Shown here: positions 16,593 through 25,169 of the stretch, piece after piece
Layout of the letters: every line of letters begins with the position of its first letter
Numbering within the stretch: position 1 is the first letter of the stretch
From: Hymenobacter nivis
Lineage (GTDB): Bacteria > Bacteroidota > Bacteroidia > Cytophagales > Hymenobacteraceae
DNA length: 64,000 bases
Assembly (NCBI RefSeq): GCF_003149515.1
Contig: NZ_CP029145.1
Location: 4,464,001-4,528,000, forward strand
Reading direction: 5' to 3'
Notes under the pieces: model-generated
Told to the model about the DNA's origin: nothing
What the model saw: only the letters and a program-made list of their open reading frames with translations
The model's database searches: none
Position numbers and translations under genes: made by a program

Positions 16593-18521
16593 ATGCGTAT
16601 CGCCGGCGCCGCCCTCAACCAAATCCCGTTTGACTGGGAAAATAATTTGCGCACCATCCGCGCGGCCATTGAGCAGGCCAAGGCAGCGGGCGTGGAACTG
16701 CTGTGCCTGCCCGAGCTGTGCCTGACCGGCTACGGCTGCGAAGACCTGTTTCTGAACGACTGGCTGCCGGCAGAGGCCCTGGCGCGCTTGCAGGATATTC
16801 GGCCCTGGACGGATGGGATTTGCGTGTGCGTGGGCCTGCCCGTGCGCTTGCAAGGCCGCACCTACAACACGGCGGCGGTGCTGCGCGACGGCCAGATTCT
16901 GGGCTTCGCGGCCAAGCAGTTTCTGGCCAACGAGGGGGTGCACTACGAGCCGCGCTTTTTCGTGGCGTGGCCCGCAGGCGAAACCACGACGGTGGAGTTG
17001 GGTGGCGAAACCTGGCTGCTGGGCGACCTCATCTTTGAGCACCGTGGGGTGAAGTTTGGCTTCGAGATTTGCGAAGATGCGTGGCGGGCCGACGACGTAC
17101 GGCCGGCCTGCCGGCTGCGCGGCAAGGTGGATCTGATTGTGAATCCCTCGGCCAGCCACTTCGCCATGAGCAAAACCGATGTGCGCTACCAGCTGGTGCT
17201 GAAGGCCTCGCGCAATTTCCACTGCACCTACGTCTACGCCAACCTGCTGGGCAACGAGGCGGGGCGCATCATCTATGACGGCGAAATATTGGTGGCTCGC
17301 AACGGCCACCTGCTCAAGCGCAACCAGCTGCTGAGCTTCAAGGAAGTGGACCTGGAGTGGGTGGATGTGGACTTCGGCTACGACTTGGCCCCGGCGGCGG
17401 AAATCGTGCCGCTGCCCGCGCCTGATGAGTACAAGGAACTCAACCAAGCCATGAGCCTGGCCCTGTTTGACTACCTGCGCAAGGCCCGCAGCCGCGGCTT
17501 CGTGCTGAGCCTGAGCGGCGGAGCCGATTCGTGCTTTTGCGCCGTGGGCGTGGCCGAGATGGTACGCCTGGGCGTGGAAGAGCTGGGCGTGGCGGAGTTC
17601 AAGCGCCGTAGCGGCTGCTTCGACGGGGCCCCGGTGGCCGTGCAAACGGGCGCTGGCGGTGAGGCCACCCAAACCCTGCAAGACATGCCCGGCGCGCCAG
17701 GGGCCCCTGTGCCGCCGGCGCTGAGCGATAACCAGCAGCTCGTCAACGCGCTGCTAACCTGCGCCTACCAGGGCACGGTGAATTCGTCCGACGATACGTT
17801 TGAGTCGGCCCAGGAGCTGGCCGATAGTCTGGGGGCCCGGTTTTTCCACTGGACCATCGACGACGAGGTGGCTGGCTACGTGGGCAAAATATCCGGGGCC
17901 CTGGGGCGCAAGCTGGCCTGGGATACCGACGATTTGGCCCTGCAAAACATCCAGGCGCGGGTGCGGGCCCCCGGTATCTGGCTGCTGGCCAACGTGCAGA
18001 ATTGCCTGCTCCTCACCACGTCTAACCGCTCGGAGGCCAGCGTAGGCTACTGCACGATGGATGGTGACACGGCCGGCAGCATTTCGCCCATTGCGGGCGT
18101 CGACAAGGCCTTCGTGAAGCAGTGGCTACGCTGGGCCGAAACCGAGTTGGGCTACGGGGCCCTGCGCCACGTCAACGCCCTGCAACCCACCGCCGAGCTG
18201 CGCCCGCTGGCCGACGGGCAAACCGACGAGCGCGACCTGATGCCCTACCCGCTGCTCAACCGCATCGAGCGGCTGGCGTTCTACGAGCGGCTGGCGCCCG
18301 CCGCCGTGCTGGCCCAGCTGGTGGCCGAAACCCCTGACGCCGACGCCGAGCAGCTCCGCACTTACGTGCGCCGTTTCTACACCCTGTGGAGCCGCAACCA
18401 GTGGAAGCGCGAGCGCTACGCCCCCAGCTTCCACCTCGACGACTACAACGTGGACCCGCGCTCGTGGCTGCGCTTCCCCATCCTCAGCGGCGGCTTCGGG
18501 GCCGAACTGGCGGCGCTGTAG
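16593..18521 (+). CDS. nadE: Glutamine-dependent NAD+ synthetase
   Basis: Final step of NAD synthesis: amidates deamido-NAD with ammonia made from glutamine. The N-terminal nitrilase-type glutaminase carries Glu in LCLPELCLTGYGCEDLF, Lys in the RSVVLKASR-equivalent segment and Cys in GFEICEDAW. The C-terminal synthetase has the ATP loop SLSGGADSCF near residue 305, and TTSNRSEASVGYCTMDGDT and NALQPTAELRPL further on. 642 residues is the size of the long two-domain form. Start ATG 16593 (MRIAGAALNQIPFDW). It appears monocistronic; TAG is followed directly by GGCCCCGGG. Confidence 0.95.
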   Translation: MRIAGAALNQIPFDWENNLRTIRAAIEQAKAAGVELLCLPELCLTGYGCEDLFLNDWLPAEALARLQDIRPWTDGICVCVGLPVRLQGRTYNTAAVLRDGQILGFAAKQFLANEGVHYEPRFFVAWPAGETTTVELGGETWLLGDLIFEHRGVKFGFEICEDAWRADDVRPACRLRGKVDLIVNPSASHFAMSKTDVRYQLVLKASRNFHCTYVYANLLGNEAGRIIYDGEILVARNGHLLKRNQLLSFKEVDLEWVDVDFGYDLAPAAEIVPLPAPDEYKELNQAMSLALFDYLRKARSRGFVLSLSGGADSCFCAVGVAEMVRLGVEELGVAEFKRRSGCFDGAPVAVQTGAGGEATQTLQDMPGAPGAPVPPALSDNQQLVNALLTCAYQGTVNSSDDTFESAQELADSLGARFFHWTIDDEVAGYVGKISGALGRKLAWDTDDLALQNIQARVRAPGIWLLANVQNCLLLTTSNRSEASVGYCTMDGDTAGSISPIAGVDKAFVKQWLRWAETELGYGALRHVNALQPTAELRPLADGQTDERDLMPYPLLNRIERLAFYERLAPAAVLAQLVAETPDADAEQLRTYVRRFYTLWSRNQWKRERYAPSFHLDDYNVDPRSWLRFPILSGGFGAELAAL

Positions 18522-18729
18522 GGCCCCGGGCCCAACCCGTTTGCGCGGGGCAACGGGCCGGAAGTCAGGGGCCCTATTTGTAAAATTCGGGTTGTTAATC
18601 AGGGCGTTGTAAAATATAATCAGGGGCCTGCGCAAGTTTTCGGAGCCGAAGGAGCCTAATCTTGTGCAACGGCAGTTACCGCCGTTGCGGGCCGGCGCTA
18701 AGCGGGCATTCTGCCGGACTTTCAGCTTT

Positions 18730-18737
18730 TATTTTTG
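18730..18737 (+). promoter_or_regulatory. Putative -7 box of the second sigma-factor gene
   Basis: TATTTTTG fits TAnnTTTG and lies about 24 bp before the favoured GTG start; it argues against starts further upstream. Confidence 0.4.
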
Positions 18738-18760
18738 TGGCTCACCCCGTTCCGTTGCCC

Positions 18761-19372
18761 GTGGCCAGCAGTTGCCCAACCCGGGTGCGGGCAAGCGCGC
18801 CGGCGGCCGATGCCGACCTGGTGGCGCAGTTGCAGCTGGGCAGCGAGGCCGCTTTTCGCATTCTGGTGGCGCGCTACCAGGACCGCATCTACCAGACAGT
18901 GCTGGCCTTGCTGCGCTCGCCCGAGGAAGCCGAAGACGTTGCCCAGGAAGTGTTTGTGGAAGTGTACCAGACCGTGGCCCGCTTCCGGGGCGAAGCGGCG
19001 TTCAGCACCTGGCTCTACCGGCTGGCCACCTCGCGGGCCCTGAAAAACCGCCGGCAGGCCCGCGCCAAGAAGCGCTTTGCCTACCTCACCAGCCTGTTGG
19101 GCTTCGACAATGACGTGCTGCACGAGGTGCCCGACCACGCGCACCCGCTGGCCCTGCTCGAAGGCCAGCAGCAGCTGCGCCTGCTGCTCGACCACGTGGC
19201 CCGCCTGCCCGACGCCCAGCAAGTGGCCTTCACCCTGCGCCACGAGCAGGAGCTGAGCTACGAGGAAATCGCGGCCGTGCTTAGCACCAGCGTCGCCGCC
19301 GTGGAATCCCTGCTGTTCCGGGCCCGGCAAACCCTTCGCAAACACTTGCCCCCTTCGTTTCGCCATGCCTGA
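18761..19372 (+). CDS. RNA polymerase sigma factor, ECF family
   Basis: About 203 residues with sigma region 2 (AFRILVARYQDRIYQTVLAL, then SPEEAEDVAQEVFVEVYQTV and AFSTWLYRLATSRALKNRRQ) and region 4 (LPDAQQVAFTLRHEQELSYE, then EIAAVLSTSVAAVESLLFRA). A TAnnTTTG box at 18730-18737 means upstream starts (including GTG 18737) would fall in or before the promoter, so I prefer GTG 18761, with TTG 18755 possible. The stop overlaps the next small gene by eight bases, the arrangement of a sigma factor with its membrane partner. Confidence 0.88.
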   Translation: MASSCPTRVRASAPAADADLVAQLQLGSEAAFRILVARYQDRIYQTVLALLRSPEEAEDVAQEVFVEVYQTVARFRGEAAFSTWLYRLATSRALKNRRQARAKKRFAYLTSLLGFDNDVLHEVPDHAHPLALLEGQQQLRLLLDHVARLPDAQQVAFTLRHEQELSYEEIAAVLSTSVAAVESLLFRARQTLRKHLPPSFRHA

Positions 19373-19673
19373 CCCTACCGTTCGCCCCACCCCCGACGAG
19401 GAATGGGAAGACCTGATGCACCAGCTGCGCCAGCGCCCGCAAGCCCTGCCCCGCCCATTTTTCTACCCGCGGGTGCGCGCCCGGCTGGCCGCCGGCCCGG
19501 CCGCCGAACGCCCCGCCCTGCCCGGCTGGTTGCGCCGGCCCGCCTACGCGGTGCTGTGCGGGGCCGTGGTGCTGGTCCTCAGCGGCGACGGCGCGGCGGA
19601 GCGGCCGGCCGCCGGGGCCCCGCGCGGCGCAAGTGGCCTCAGCGGTTCGCCCACGCGGCCACTGCCGCGCTAG
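19365..19673 (+). CDS. Small membrane protein, possible anti-sigma partner
   Basis: 102 residues, unrecognised. An acidic N terminus (PDEEWEDLMHQLRQRP) precedes FFYPRVRARL and one hydrophobic segment (YAVLCGAVVLVLSG, about residues 60-75), and then an Ala/Pro/Arg-rich tail. It starts inside the sigma-factor gene (8-base overlap), so the two are translationally coupled. This position and topology are those of short anti-sigma factors, and FYPRVRARL resembles the stretch before the membrane helix in Bacteroidota anti-sigma-like proteins, but no zinc-binding HxxxCxxC is present. Function is inferred only from context. Confidence 0.6.
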   Translation: MPDPTVRPTPDEEWEDLMHQLRQRPQALPRPFFYPRVRARLAAGPAAERPALPGWLRRPAYAVLCGAVVLVLSGDGAAERPAAGAPRGASGLSGSPTRPLPR

Positions 19674-19737
19674 TTTTCTCCCCCCAATCGGGCCAGGTGC
19701 CGCGCGGCGGGCAACGCCCGGGCCCGGGGACCGTGAG

Positions 19738-19745
19738 TACCTTTG
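19738..19745 (+). promoter_or_regulatory. Putative -7 box for lgt
   Basis: TACCTTTG, a full TAnnTTTG match, 26 bp before the lgt ATG at 19771. Confidence 0.5.
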
Positions 19746-19770
19746 AAACCATCTTCCTTTTTTGCTGCTT

Positions 19771-20823
19771 ATGCTGCCTTCCCTCGCGAGTATTTTCTGG
19801 AACGTGGACCCCACCATCTTCACCGCGGGGCCCTGGCACGTGTTTGGGCTGGAGCTGGGGCCCCTCACGCCGCGCTGGTACGGGCTGCTGTTCATGGCGC
19901 CGTTCGTGCTGGGCACCTTCGTGCTGGCCCACATCTATAAGTCGGAGAAAACTTCCCCCGCCTGGGTCGACGTCATCACCGTGTACATGCTGGTGGGCAC
20001 CATCGTGGGGGCCCGGCTGGGGCACGTGCTGTTTTACGAGCCTTCGCTTTTAACCACGCCGGACATATTTGAAGTGTTCCGCATTTGGCACGGCGGGCTG
20101 GCCAGCCACGGCGCCACCATCGGTATCTTGCTGGCCGTGTGGCTGTTCGCGCGCAACAACAAGTTCGACTACCTCTGGACGCTCGACCGCATCGTGATTG
20201 TGGTGGCCCTGGGCGGCGCCTGCATTCGGATGGGTAACCTGATGAACTCCGAAATCGTGGGCAAGCCCACTGACGCCCCGTGGGCCTTCACCTTTCCGCG
20301 CGATGTGGAGCACCTGGTGCCCGTGACGCGCCCGCTGCCCGCCGGGGCAGTGCAGGTTGCCGCCGTGCCCGTGCAGCTGGTCGACGGCACCAGCAGCTAC
20401 CGCTTGCTACCCGCCGGCACGCCCGTGGCCCCCGACGCGCCGATGGCCGTGCCGCGCCACCCCACCCAGATTTACGAGTCGCTGTTTTGCGTGTTCCTGC
20501 TCGTGCTGCTCTACGCCATGTGGAACCGTACCCGGGAAAAAACGCCGCGCGGGCAGCTCTTCGGACTCTTTGTGGTGCTGCTCTTCACCTTCCGCATCCT
20601 GGTCGAGTACCTGAAGGAAAACCAGGTTTCGTTTGAGAAAGGCAACTTTATGAACCAGGGCCAGCTGCTCAGCATTCCGTTCATCCTCATCGGCATCTGG
20701 GTGCTGCTGCGCGCCGGCAAAGACCCCAACAACCCCTACGGCTACGCCCCGCGCGACCTCGACGCCGCCGAAGCTGCCGCCGCTGGGGGCCCTACGATTG
20801 CGCCGGTGGCTGGCCGCAAATAG
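19771..20823 (+). CDS. lgt: Prolipoprotein diacylglyceryl transferase
   Basis: Inner-membrane enzyme that transfers diacylglycerol from phosphatidylglycerol to the lipobox cysteine of prolipoproteins. Family blocks are RWYGLLFMAPFVLG, GTIVGARLGHVLFYEP, the essential HGGLASHGATIG, GACIRMGNLMNSEIVGKPTD and RHPTQIYESLF, then FRILVEYLKENQ near the end. About seven membrane segments; 350 residues, longer than in Enterobacteria because of an extra loop after DAPWAFTFPRDVEHLV, as is common in Bacteroidota. Start ATG 19771 with a TAnnTTTG box upstream. Several lipoproteins in this window are its likely substrates. Confidence 0.95.
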   Translation: MLPSLASIFWNVDPTIFTAGPWHVFGLELGPLTPRWYGLLFMAPFVLGTFVLAHIYKSEKTSPAWVDVITVYMLVGTIVGARLGHVLFYEPSLLTTPDIFEVFRIWHGGLASHGATIGILLAVWLFARNNKFDYLWTLDRIVIVVALGGACIRMGNLMNSEIVGKPTDAPWAFTFPRDVEHLVPVTRPLPAGAVQVAAVPVQLVDGTSSYRLLPAGTPVAPDAPMAVPRHPTQIYESLFCVFLLVLLYAMWNRTREKTPRGQLFGLFVVLLFTFRILVEYLKENQVSFEKGNFMNQGQLLSIPFILIGIWVLLRAGKDPNNPYGYAPRDLDAAEAAAAGGPTIAPVAGRK

Positions 20824-20848
20824 CGCCCCGCACCGCACCCAAACGAAA

Positions 20849-20892
20849 CGACAGGGCCCCCACGGTTGCGTAACCGTGGGGGCCCTGTCGTT
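20849..20892. terminator. Long GC-rich hairpin after lgt
   Basis: Arms of about 20 bp (ACGACAGGGCCCCCACGGTT and its complement) around a 3-4 base loop between the convergent lgt and lipoprotein genes. No T tract, so it may terminate or stabilise the two 3' ends. Confidence 0.6.
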
Positions 20893-20900
20893 AGGTGTGC

Positions 20901-20930
20901 GTATAGCTCGGACTACAAAGTCCAAGCTAC
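20901..20930. repeat. Half copy of palindromic family C
   Basis: AGCTCGGACTACAAAGTCCAAGCT is a small imperfect palindrome sharing GGACTACAAAGTCC with the full element at 2609-2706. Confidence 0.55.
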
Positions 20931-20938
20931 ACGCACAC

Positions 20939-21877
20939 TTAAAACGGTAGCTTGAACTCGTAAAAGCTGCCTTGCTCAGTGCTGATGAGCAGCGTGTTGG
21001 CGTCTTTGAACACGGCGCCTTCGGTTTGGCCGGCGCCGGTCAGGCTCACCTGGCGGGGCGGGGCTTTCAGAATTTCTTCCCACGAGTTGCCGTCGAGCAC
21101 GAACAGCTCGCCGCGGCCCAGCAGCACGAGGCGGTGGCCGTCGGGGCGCAGGGCGGCGTCGGTCACCTGGCCGGGAATAGCTAGCTTCGTGACGAGCTGG
21201 GCGGTGTAGCTGCCGGGCTGGTCGGGCACGCTATATACCTTGCTGGTGGCATCGGCGCCGCGGTCTTTGCTGAACAGCCACACCCGGCTGCCGTGCCACA
21301 AGCTGGCCTCGCAGTCGAAGTTGCGGGCCTTTTTCTTCTCGGGCGGAAACTCGGTTTGGTCGGGGTATTTGAATTTGATGTCGGCCACCTGCCGGGGCTG
21401 GTCGGGGCGGAAGCGGTGGATGACCAGGTTGCGGCGGTCGTTGTCGTTGTTGCCGCAGTCGCCCACGAAGTAGTTGCCCTGGTCGTCGCGGGTCAGGCTT
21501 TCCCAGTCGGTGTTGGTGGTGCCCAGGGCCAAAGTGCCCCGCAGCTGGCCCGTGGCGCTGAGGCGGTACAGCGTGGCGTCGTTGCCCTCGTCGCCGAAGC
21601 TGAAGTAGGTGCCGGGCTGGTCGGCCGGGCACAGGCCCGAGCTTTCGGGCACTACTCCTTTGATGGAACCCACTTGGCGCAGGCCCGGGATTTGGGCCGC
21701 GGCGGCCTTGTCTTTGTGGCGGTCGCCGCCCTTGCCTTTTTTGCCTTTGCCCGGAGCCGTCTCCGGTTGCTGCCGGGCGCGGTTTTGGAAAGCAGACTGA
21801 TCGTTTTGGGCTTGCGAACAGGCCGCCGCCGTTATCAGCAGGGCAATGCTTGCGGGTAGGAAAAAAGAAAGGCGCAT
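20939..21877 (-). CDS. Lipoprotein, beta-propeller-like
   Basis: 312 residues, exported and probably lipid-anchored: LLITAAAC near residue 20 fits a lipobox. A low-complexity basic linker (GKGKKGKGGDRHKDK) precedes a folded part with PESSGLCPADQPGTYFSFGD, GNYFVGDCGNNDNDRRNL, NFDCEASLWHGSRVWLFSKD and LRPDGHRLVLLGRGELFV, the pattern of short beta-sheet repeats seen in SdiA-regulated or esterase-like propeller proteins. No catalytic residues are obvious. yidD lies 46 bases upstream on the same strand, so co-transcription is possible. Function unknown. Confidence 0.75.
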   Translation of the reverse strand: MRLSFFLPASIALLITAAACSQAQNDQSAFQNRARQQPETAPGKGKKGKGGDRHKDKAAAAQIPGLRQVGSIKGVVPESSGLCPADQPGTYFSFGDEGNDATLYRLSATGQLRGTLALGTTNTDWESLTRDDQGNYFVGDCGNNDNDRRNLVIHRFRPDQPRQVADIKFKYPDQTEFPPEKKKARNFDCEASLWHGSRVWLFSKDRGADATSKVYSVPDQPGSYTAQLVTKLAIPGQVTDAALRPDGHRLVLLGRGELFVLDGNSWEEILKAPPRQVSLTGAGQTEGAVFKDANTLLISTEQGSFYEFKLPF

Positions 21878-21923
21878 AAACGGAAATAAAGCCGAAAGCC
21901 TGCTTATACGGGCGGCGGCGGGC

Positions 21924-22148
21924 TTATGGTACGGGGTCGTAGCCGTGGCCGCCCCAGGGGTGGCAGCGCCCGATGCGCCGCAGCGCCAGCCGCCCGCCCC
22001 GCCAGGGCCCGTGTTTGGTAATGGCCTCGGCGGCGTAGGCCGAGCAGGTGGGCGTGTAGCGGCAGCTGGGCGGCGTGAGCGGCGAAACCAGGTGCCGGTA
22101 GAGCCAGATGAGGGCCAGAAAAAACGAGCGGGTCAGCGAGCGAACCAT
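21924..22148 (-). CDS. yidD: Membrane protein insertion efficiency factor YidD
   Basis: 74 residues of the YidD/DUF37 family, a small membrane-associated protein that helps YidC insert membrane proteins. ALIWLYRHLVSPLTPPSCRY, TPTCSAYAAEAITKHGPWRG and the end RIGRCHPWGGHGYDPVP are the three conserved blocks with their cysteines. Start ATG 22148. It is not next to rnpA/rpmH/yidC here; it precedes a lipoprotein gene instead. Confidence 0.93.
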   Translation of the reverse strand: MVRSLTRSFFLALIWLYRHLVSPLTPPSCRYTPTCSAYAAEAITKHGPWRGGRLALRRIGRCHPWGGHGYDPVP

Positions 22149-22237
22149 ATCTTAAAGGTACGGCGGGGGCGAAGCCCCGGGGGCTTACCAGTTCCGGTGC
22201 TTTCTTTGGCAGTTAACCAAAAGTTAGGCTGGCTTCG

Positions 22238-23371
22238 ATGCACGAGATTTTACTGGATATTCAGCAGCGGCTGAAAGCAGGCGACTACAAAAACGAGGAG
22301 CACGTGCGCCTCTCGCTGGTGGCGCGGGTGGTGCAGGTGCTGGGCTGGGACGTGTGGAACCCCACGGAGGTGTACACCGAATTCAAGGCCACCAAGATGG
22401 AGGACCACACGCGGGTCGACGTGGCCTTGCTCACCCACGGCTTCGAGGCCACCGCCGTCTTTATCGAGTGCAAGGCCGTGGGCGCGTTCGCGGCCGATTT
22501 GGCGGCGGTGGAGCGGCAGCTACGCGACTACAACCGCGACCATACGGCGCTCTTCACCGTCATCACCGACGGCCGGCACTGGCGGTTCTACTTCTCCTTC
22601 ACCAGCGGCGAATTCAAGGATAAGCTGTTCTGCAAGTTCGACTTGCAGGACGACGCGCTGGACGAAATAGCCGGCTACCTCGACACGTTCCTGCTCCGCG
22701 ACCATATCCTGGACCATTCCGCCCGCCGTAAAGCCGAAGCCTACCTGATGCTGGGCAAAAAGGAGCGCGCCATGCAGGACGTGCTGCCCGACGCCCAGAA
22801 ACTGGTGTCGCAGCCGCCGTTTCCGTCGTTGCCCGCCGCCCTGGTGCAGCTGCTGGCCGCCAAAGTGCTGACCATTACTCCGGCTGAAGCCCAGGCGTTT
22901 TTGATGGGCATGGCGCTGGCTGCTGCCGGGGCCCCCACGCCGCCTACGGCCGCCGCCGGGGCCCCCGCCAGGCGCCCGGCCCCAAAGAAGCAAGCCGTTG
23001 CGCCGCCGCCCGCGGTTGTCCCAGGGCCCGCCCCGGCTGACGAAGTACCCGCAGGGGAGCGGTTCGTGCTGAAGCAGGGTGCAGCGCACGCCACCGCGCA
23101 CTTGCAGCCCGATGGGGCCCTGCTGGTGCTGGCCGGCTCGATGGCCGCAGCTACGGAGGCGGCAAGTCTATCGCCCGGTGGGATTTCGCTGCGGCAGAAA
23201 TTATTGGTAAGCGGGGTATTGAAGCCGCATGGCGAGCAATTAATTTTTACCAGTGATTATTCATTTGAGTCAGCTAACGCAGCAGCCATCGTGCTGGTAG
23301 CCCGTTCTGTTAACGCCCAAACGGCCTGGCAGCACGCCAGTGGCAAGCAGGTGCGCGACTTTATCAAATAG
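22238..23371 (+). CDS. HsdR_N-like nuclease domain protein with C-terminal DUF4357
   Basis: 377 residues. The N-terminal part (YKNEEHVRLSLVARVVQVLG, TRVDVALLTHG and AVFIECKAVG) has the D...ExK pattern of the restriction type I R-subunit N-terminal (PD-(D/E)xK) fold, and TDGRHWRFYFSFTSGEFKDK is typical of that family. A proline/alanine linker (about residues 225-275) leads to RFVLKQGAAHATAHLQPDG, LRQKLLVSGVLKP and SANAAAIVLVARSVNAQTAW, a good match to the DUF4357 pattern. There is no methylase, specificity subunit or helicase nearby, so this is an orphan, not a restriction system. It may act in DNA or RNA maintenance; activity is unproven. Confidence 0.8.
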   Translation: MHEILLDIQQRLKAGDYKNEEHVRLSLVARVVQVLGWDVWNPTEVYTEFKATKMEDHTRVDVALLTHGFEATAVFIECKAVGAFAADLAAVERQLRDYNRDHTALFTVITDGRHWRFYFSFTSGEFKDKLFCKFDLQDDALDEIAGYLDTFLLRDHILDHSARRKAEAYLMLGKKERAMQDVLPDAQKLVSQPPFPSLPAALVQLLAAKVLTITPAEAQAFLMGMALAAAGAPTPPTAAAGAPARRPAPKKQAVAPPPAVVPGPAPADEVPAGERFVLKQGAAHATAHLQPDGALLVLAGSMAAATEAASLSPGGISLRQKLLVSGVLKPHGEQLIFTSDYSFESANAAAIVLVARSVNAQTAWQHASGKQVRDFIK

Positions 23372-23382
23372 CTCATAAGCAG

Positions 23383-24117
23383 CTATCTCGGCAGCGCGTT
23401 CAGCCGCTGCTTCCACAGCTCCCAGTCGGGCAGCAGGCGGGTTTGCAGGGCGTAGAAGGCGGGCGAGTGGTCGGGTACTTTGAGGTGGCAGCACTCGTGC
23501 AGCAGCACGTAGTCGAGGCAGCCGGGGGTGGCGCGCACCAGGTCGGGGGTGAGGCGGATGCGGGCCGTGGTGGGCGTGCAGCTGCCCCAGCGCGTGCGCA
23601 TGTGCCGCACAAACAGCGTGGGCTGGCGCAGCTCCAGCCCCGCGAACGCCGGCCACACGCGAGCTAAGGCTTCGGCAAACAGCGCCGGGGCCTGCCGGGC
23701 GTACCAGGCCAGCAACAGGGCCTCGGTGCGGGCGGGCGCGTGGGGCGCGGGGTAGGTAATGACCAGCTCGTGGCCGGCCGCGGCCACGGCGGACCGGGGC
23801 CCCTCGGTCAGGCGCAAGGCCAGGGGCCGCCCCAGGTAGTGGTGCGCCGCCCCGGCGTGGTAGCTCCGGGCGGGCGCGGGCGGCGGGCGGCGGGCAAACG
23901 CTGCCAAGTGCTGCCGGATCCAGTCGGCCCGCTTCAGCACCTGCTGGGCCACCCAAGTGGCCGGCACCCCGGCCGGGGCCGACACGTGCACGCTACCGTC
24001 GGGCCGCACGGCGAAGCCCAGGGTGCGCCGCGCCCGAAACACGAGCGTGTAGTCGAGCGGCTGGCCCTGGTGAAGGACGGTTTCGCGGCGCGGGGCCGCA
24101 ACGGGGGAGCGGGGCAT
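23383..24117 (-). CDS. YgjP-like zinc metallopeptidase domain protein
   Basis: 244 residues with the YgjP/DUF45 organisation: an N-terminal RRTLGFAVRPDGSVHVSAPA segment, then RWGSCTPTTARIRLTPDLVR and DYVLLHECCHLKVPDHSPAF, which carries HExxH (HECCH) and a downstream histidine as zinc ligands. The end YALQTRLLPDWELWKQRLN is also family-typical. I chose ATG 24117; an in-frame TTG at 24180 would add 21 residues. The family is predicted to be metal-dependent hydrolases of uncertain substrate. It converges on the nuclease-like gene. Confidence 0.88.
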   Translation of the reverse strand: MPRSPVAAPRRETVLHQGQPLDYTLVFRARRTLGFAVRPDGSVHVSAPAGVPATWVAQQVLKRADWIRQHLAAFARRPPPAPARSYHAGAAHHYLGRPLALRLTEGPRSAVAAAGHELVITYPAPHAPARTEALLLAWYARQAPALFAEALARVWPAFAGLELRQPTLFVRHMRTRWGSCTPTTARIRLTPDLVRATPGCLDYVLLHECCHLKVPDHSPAFYALQTRLLPDWELWKQRLNALPR

Positions 24118-24239
24118 GGGGCCGCAAGTTCGGCAGTAGGCACGGAACGGGGCCGGGTGGGGGCAGTCAGCTTCACGCAACGCCCATGTTTGTGCCGGGG
24201 GCCCTATCTTGTACCCTGACTATCTATATCAGTTATTAT

Positions 24240-25169
24240 ATGCTCCAACGGCTACTTATATTTGTATTATTAGAGGTTTTATTAGGGTGGGGAATAGGCG
24301 TTAGCGCGCAGGCCCAAGGCAACGGCCCCGGGGTGCGCGGGGCCCGTGCCACCGCTCTCGGCAGCGCCGCCGTGGCCCTCGACGGCGACGCCTGGGCGGT
24401 GGCCAACAACCCCGCCGGCCTAGGCAGCCTGGCCCGGCCCACGGTGGGCTTCTACGCCCAAAACCGCTACTTCAGCACTGCCCTCAACGTGGGCGCAGCC
24501 GTGGTGGCGCTGCCGCTGGGGCCCCCCGGGGGCCCCGAAACGGCAGCTGAGGAGCCCGGCGCCGCGCCCGTGGGGGCCCCGGCCGGCCCGCGTGCCTGGG
24601 CCCGCCGCGGCGTAGTGGCGCTGGAGGCGCAGCGCTTTGGTGGCCAGCTGTATAACGAAACGCGGGTGGGCGCGGGCTACGGCTACCGGCTGGGACAAAT
24701 CAGCGTGGGCGGGCGCCTGGAAATGCTGCAAATCAGCATCGAAGGGCTGGGCAGCCGGCGCGTGGCGCTGGCCTCGCTGGGCGGGCAGGTGGAGGTGCTG
24801 CCCGGCAAGCTCACGCTCGGCGTGTACGGCTACAACCTGGGCCAGGCCCGTCTGGCCAGCTACCAGGACGAGCGGGTGCCCACCGTGCTGCGGGCCGGCC
24901 TGGCCTACCGCCCCACGGCGCAGGTACTGCTGGCCCTCGAAACCGAAAAAGATGTGGAGCGCCCTGCCAACTTCAAGGCCGGGGTGGAGTACCGGCCCGT
25001 GGGGGCCCTAGCGGCCCGCGTAGGCGTGGCTTCGCTCAGCGAGGAAATTAGCGCCGGCATCGGCGTGCGCCTGCGCGATTTTGGGCTGGACTACGCGGCG
25101 GCGTTTCAGGCGGCGCTCGGCTTCAGCCAGCACCTGAGCGTGACGAAAAGCTGGGGGGGTAAGCAGTGA
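24240..25169 (+). CDS. PorV/PorQ-like outer-membrane beta-barrel protein
   Basis: 309 residues with a signal peptide (MLQRLLIFVLLEVLLGWGIG, then VSAQAQ). GVRGARATALGSAAVALDGD, AWAVANNPAGLG and VGFYAQNRYF match the opening of Bacteroidota PorV/PorQ/FadL-like barrels. The rest alternates short amphipathic strands up to AALGFSQHLSVTKSW, consistent with a barrel. It could be a T9SS accessory protein or a general outer-membrane protein. Start ATG 24240. Its stop overlaps the GTG of the following gene, so both envelope proteins are probably made together. Confidence 0.7.
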   Translation: MLQRLLIFVLLEVLLGWGIGVSAQAQGNGPGVRGARATALGSAAVALDGDAWAVANNPAGLGSLARPTVGFYAQNRYFSTALNVGAAVVALPLGPPGGPETAAEEPGAAPVGAPAGPRAWARRGVVALEAQRFGGQLYNETRVGAGYGYRLGQISVGGRLEMLQISIEGLGSRRVALASLGGQVEVLPGKLTLGVYGYNLGQARLASYQDERVPTVLRAGLAYRPTAQVLLALETEKDVERPANFKAGVEYRPVGALAARVGVASLSEEISAGIGVRLRDFGLDYAAAFQAALGFSQHLSVTKSWGGKQ

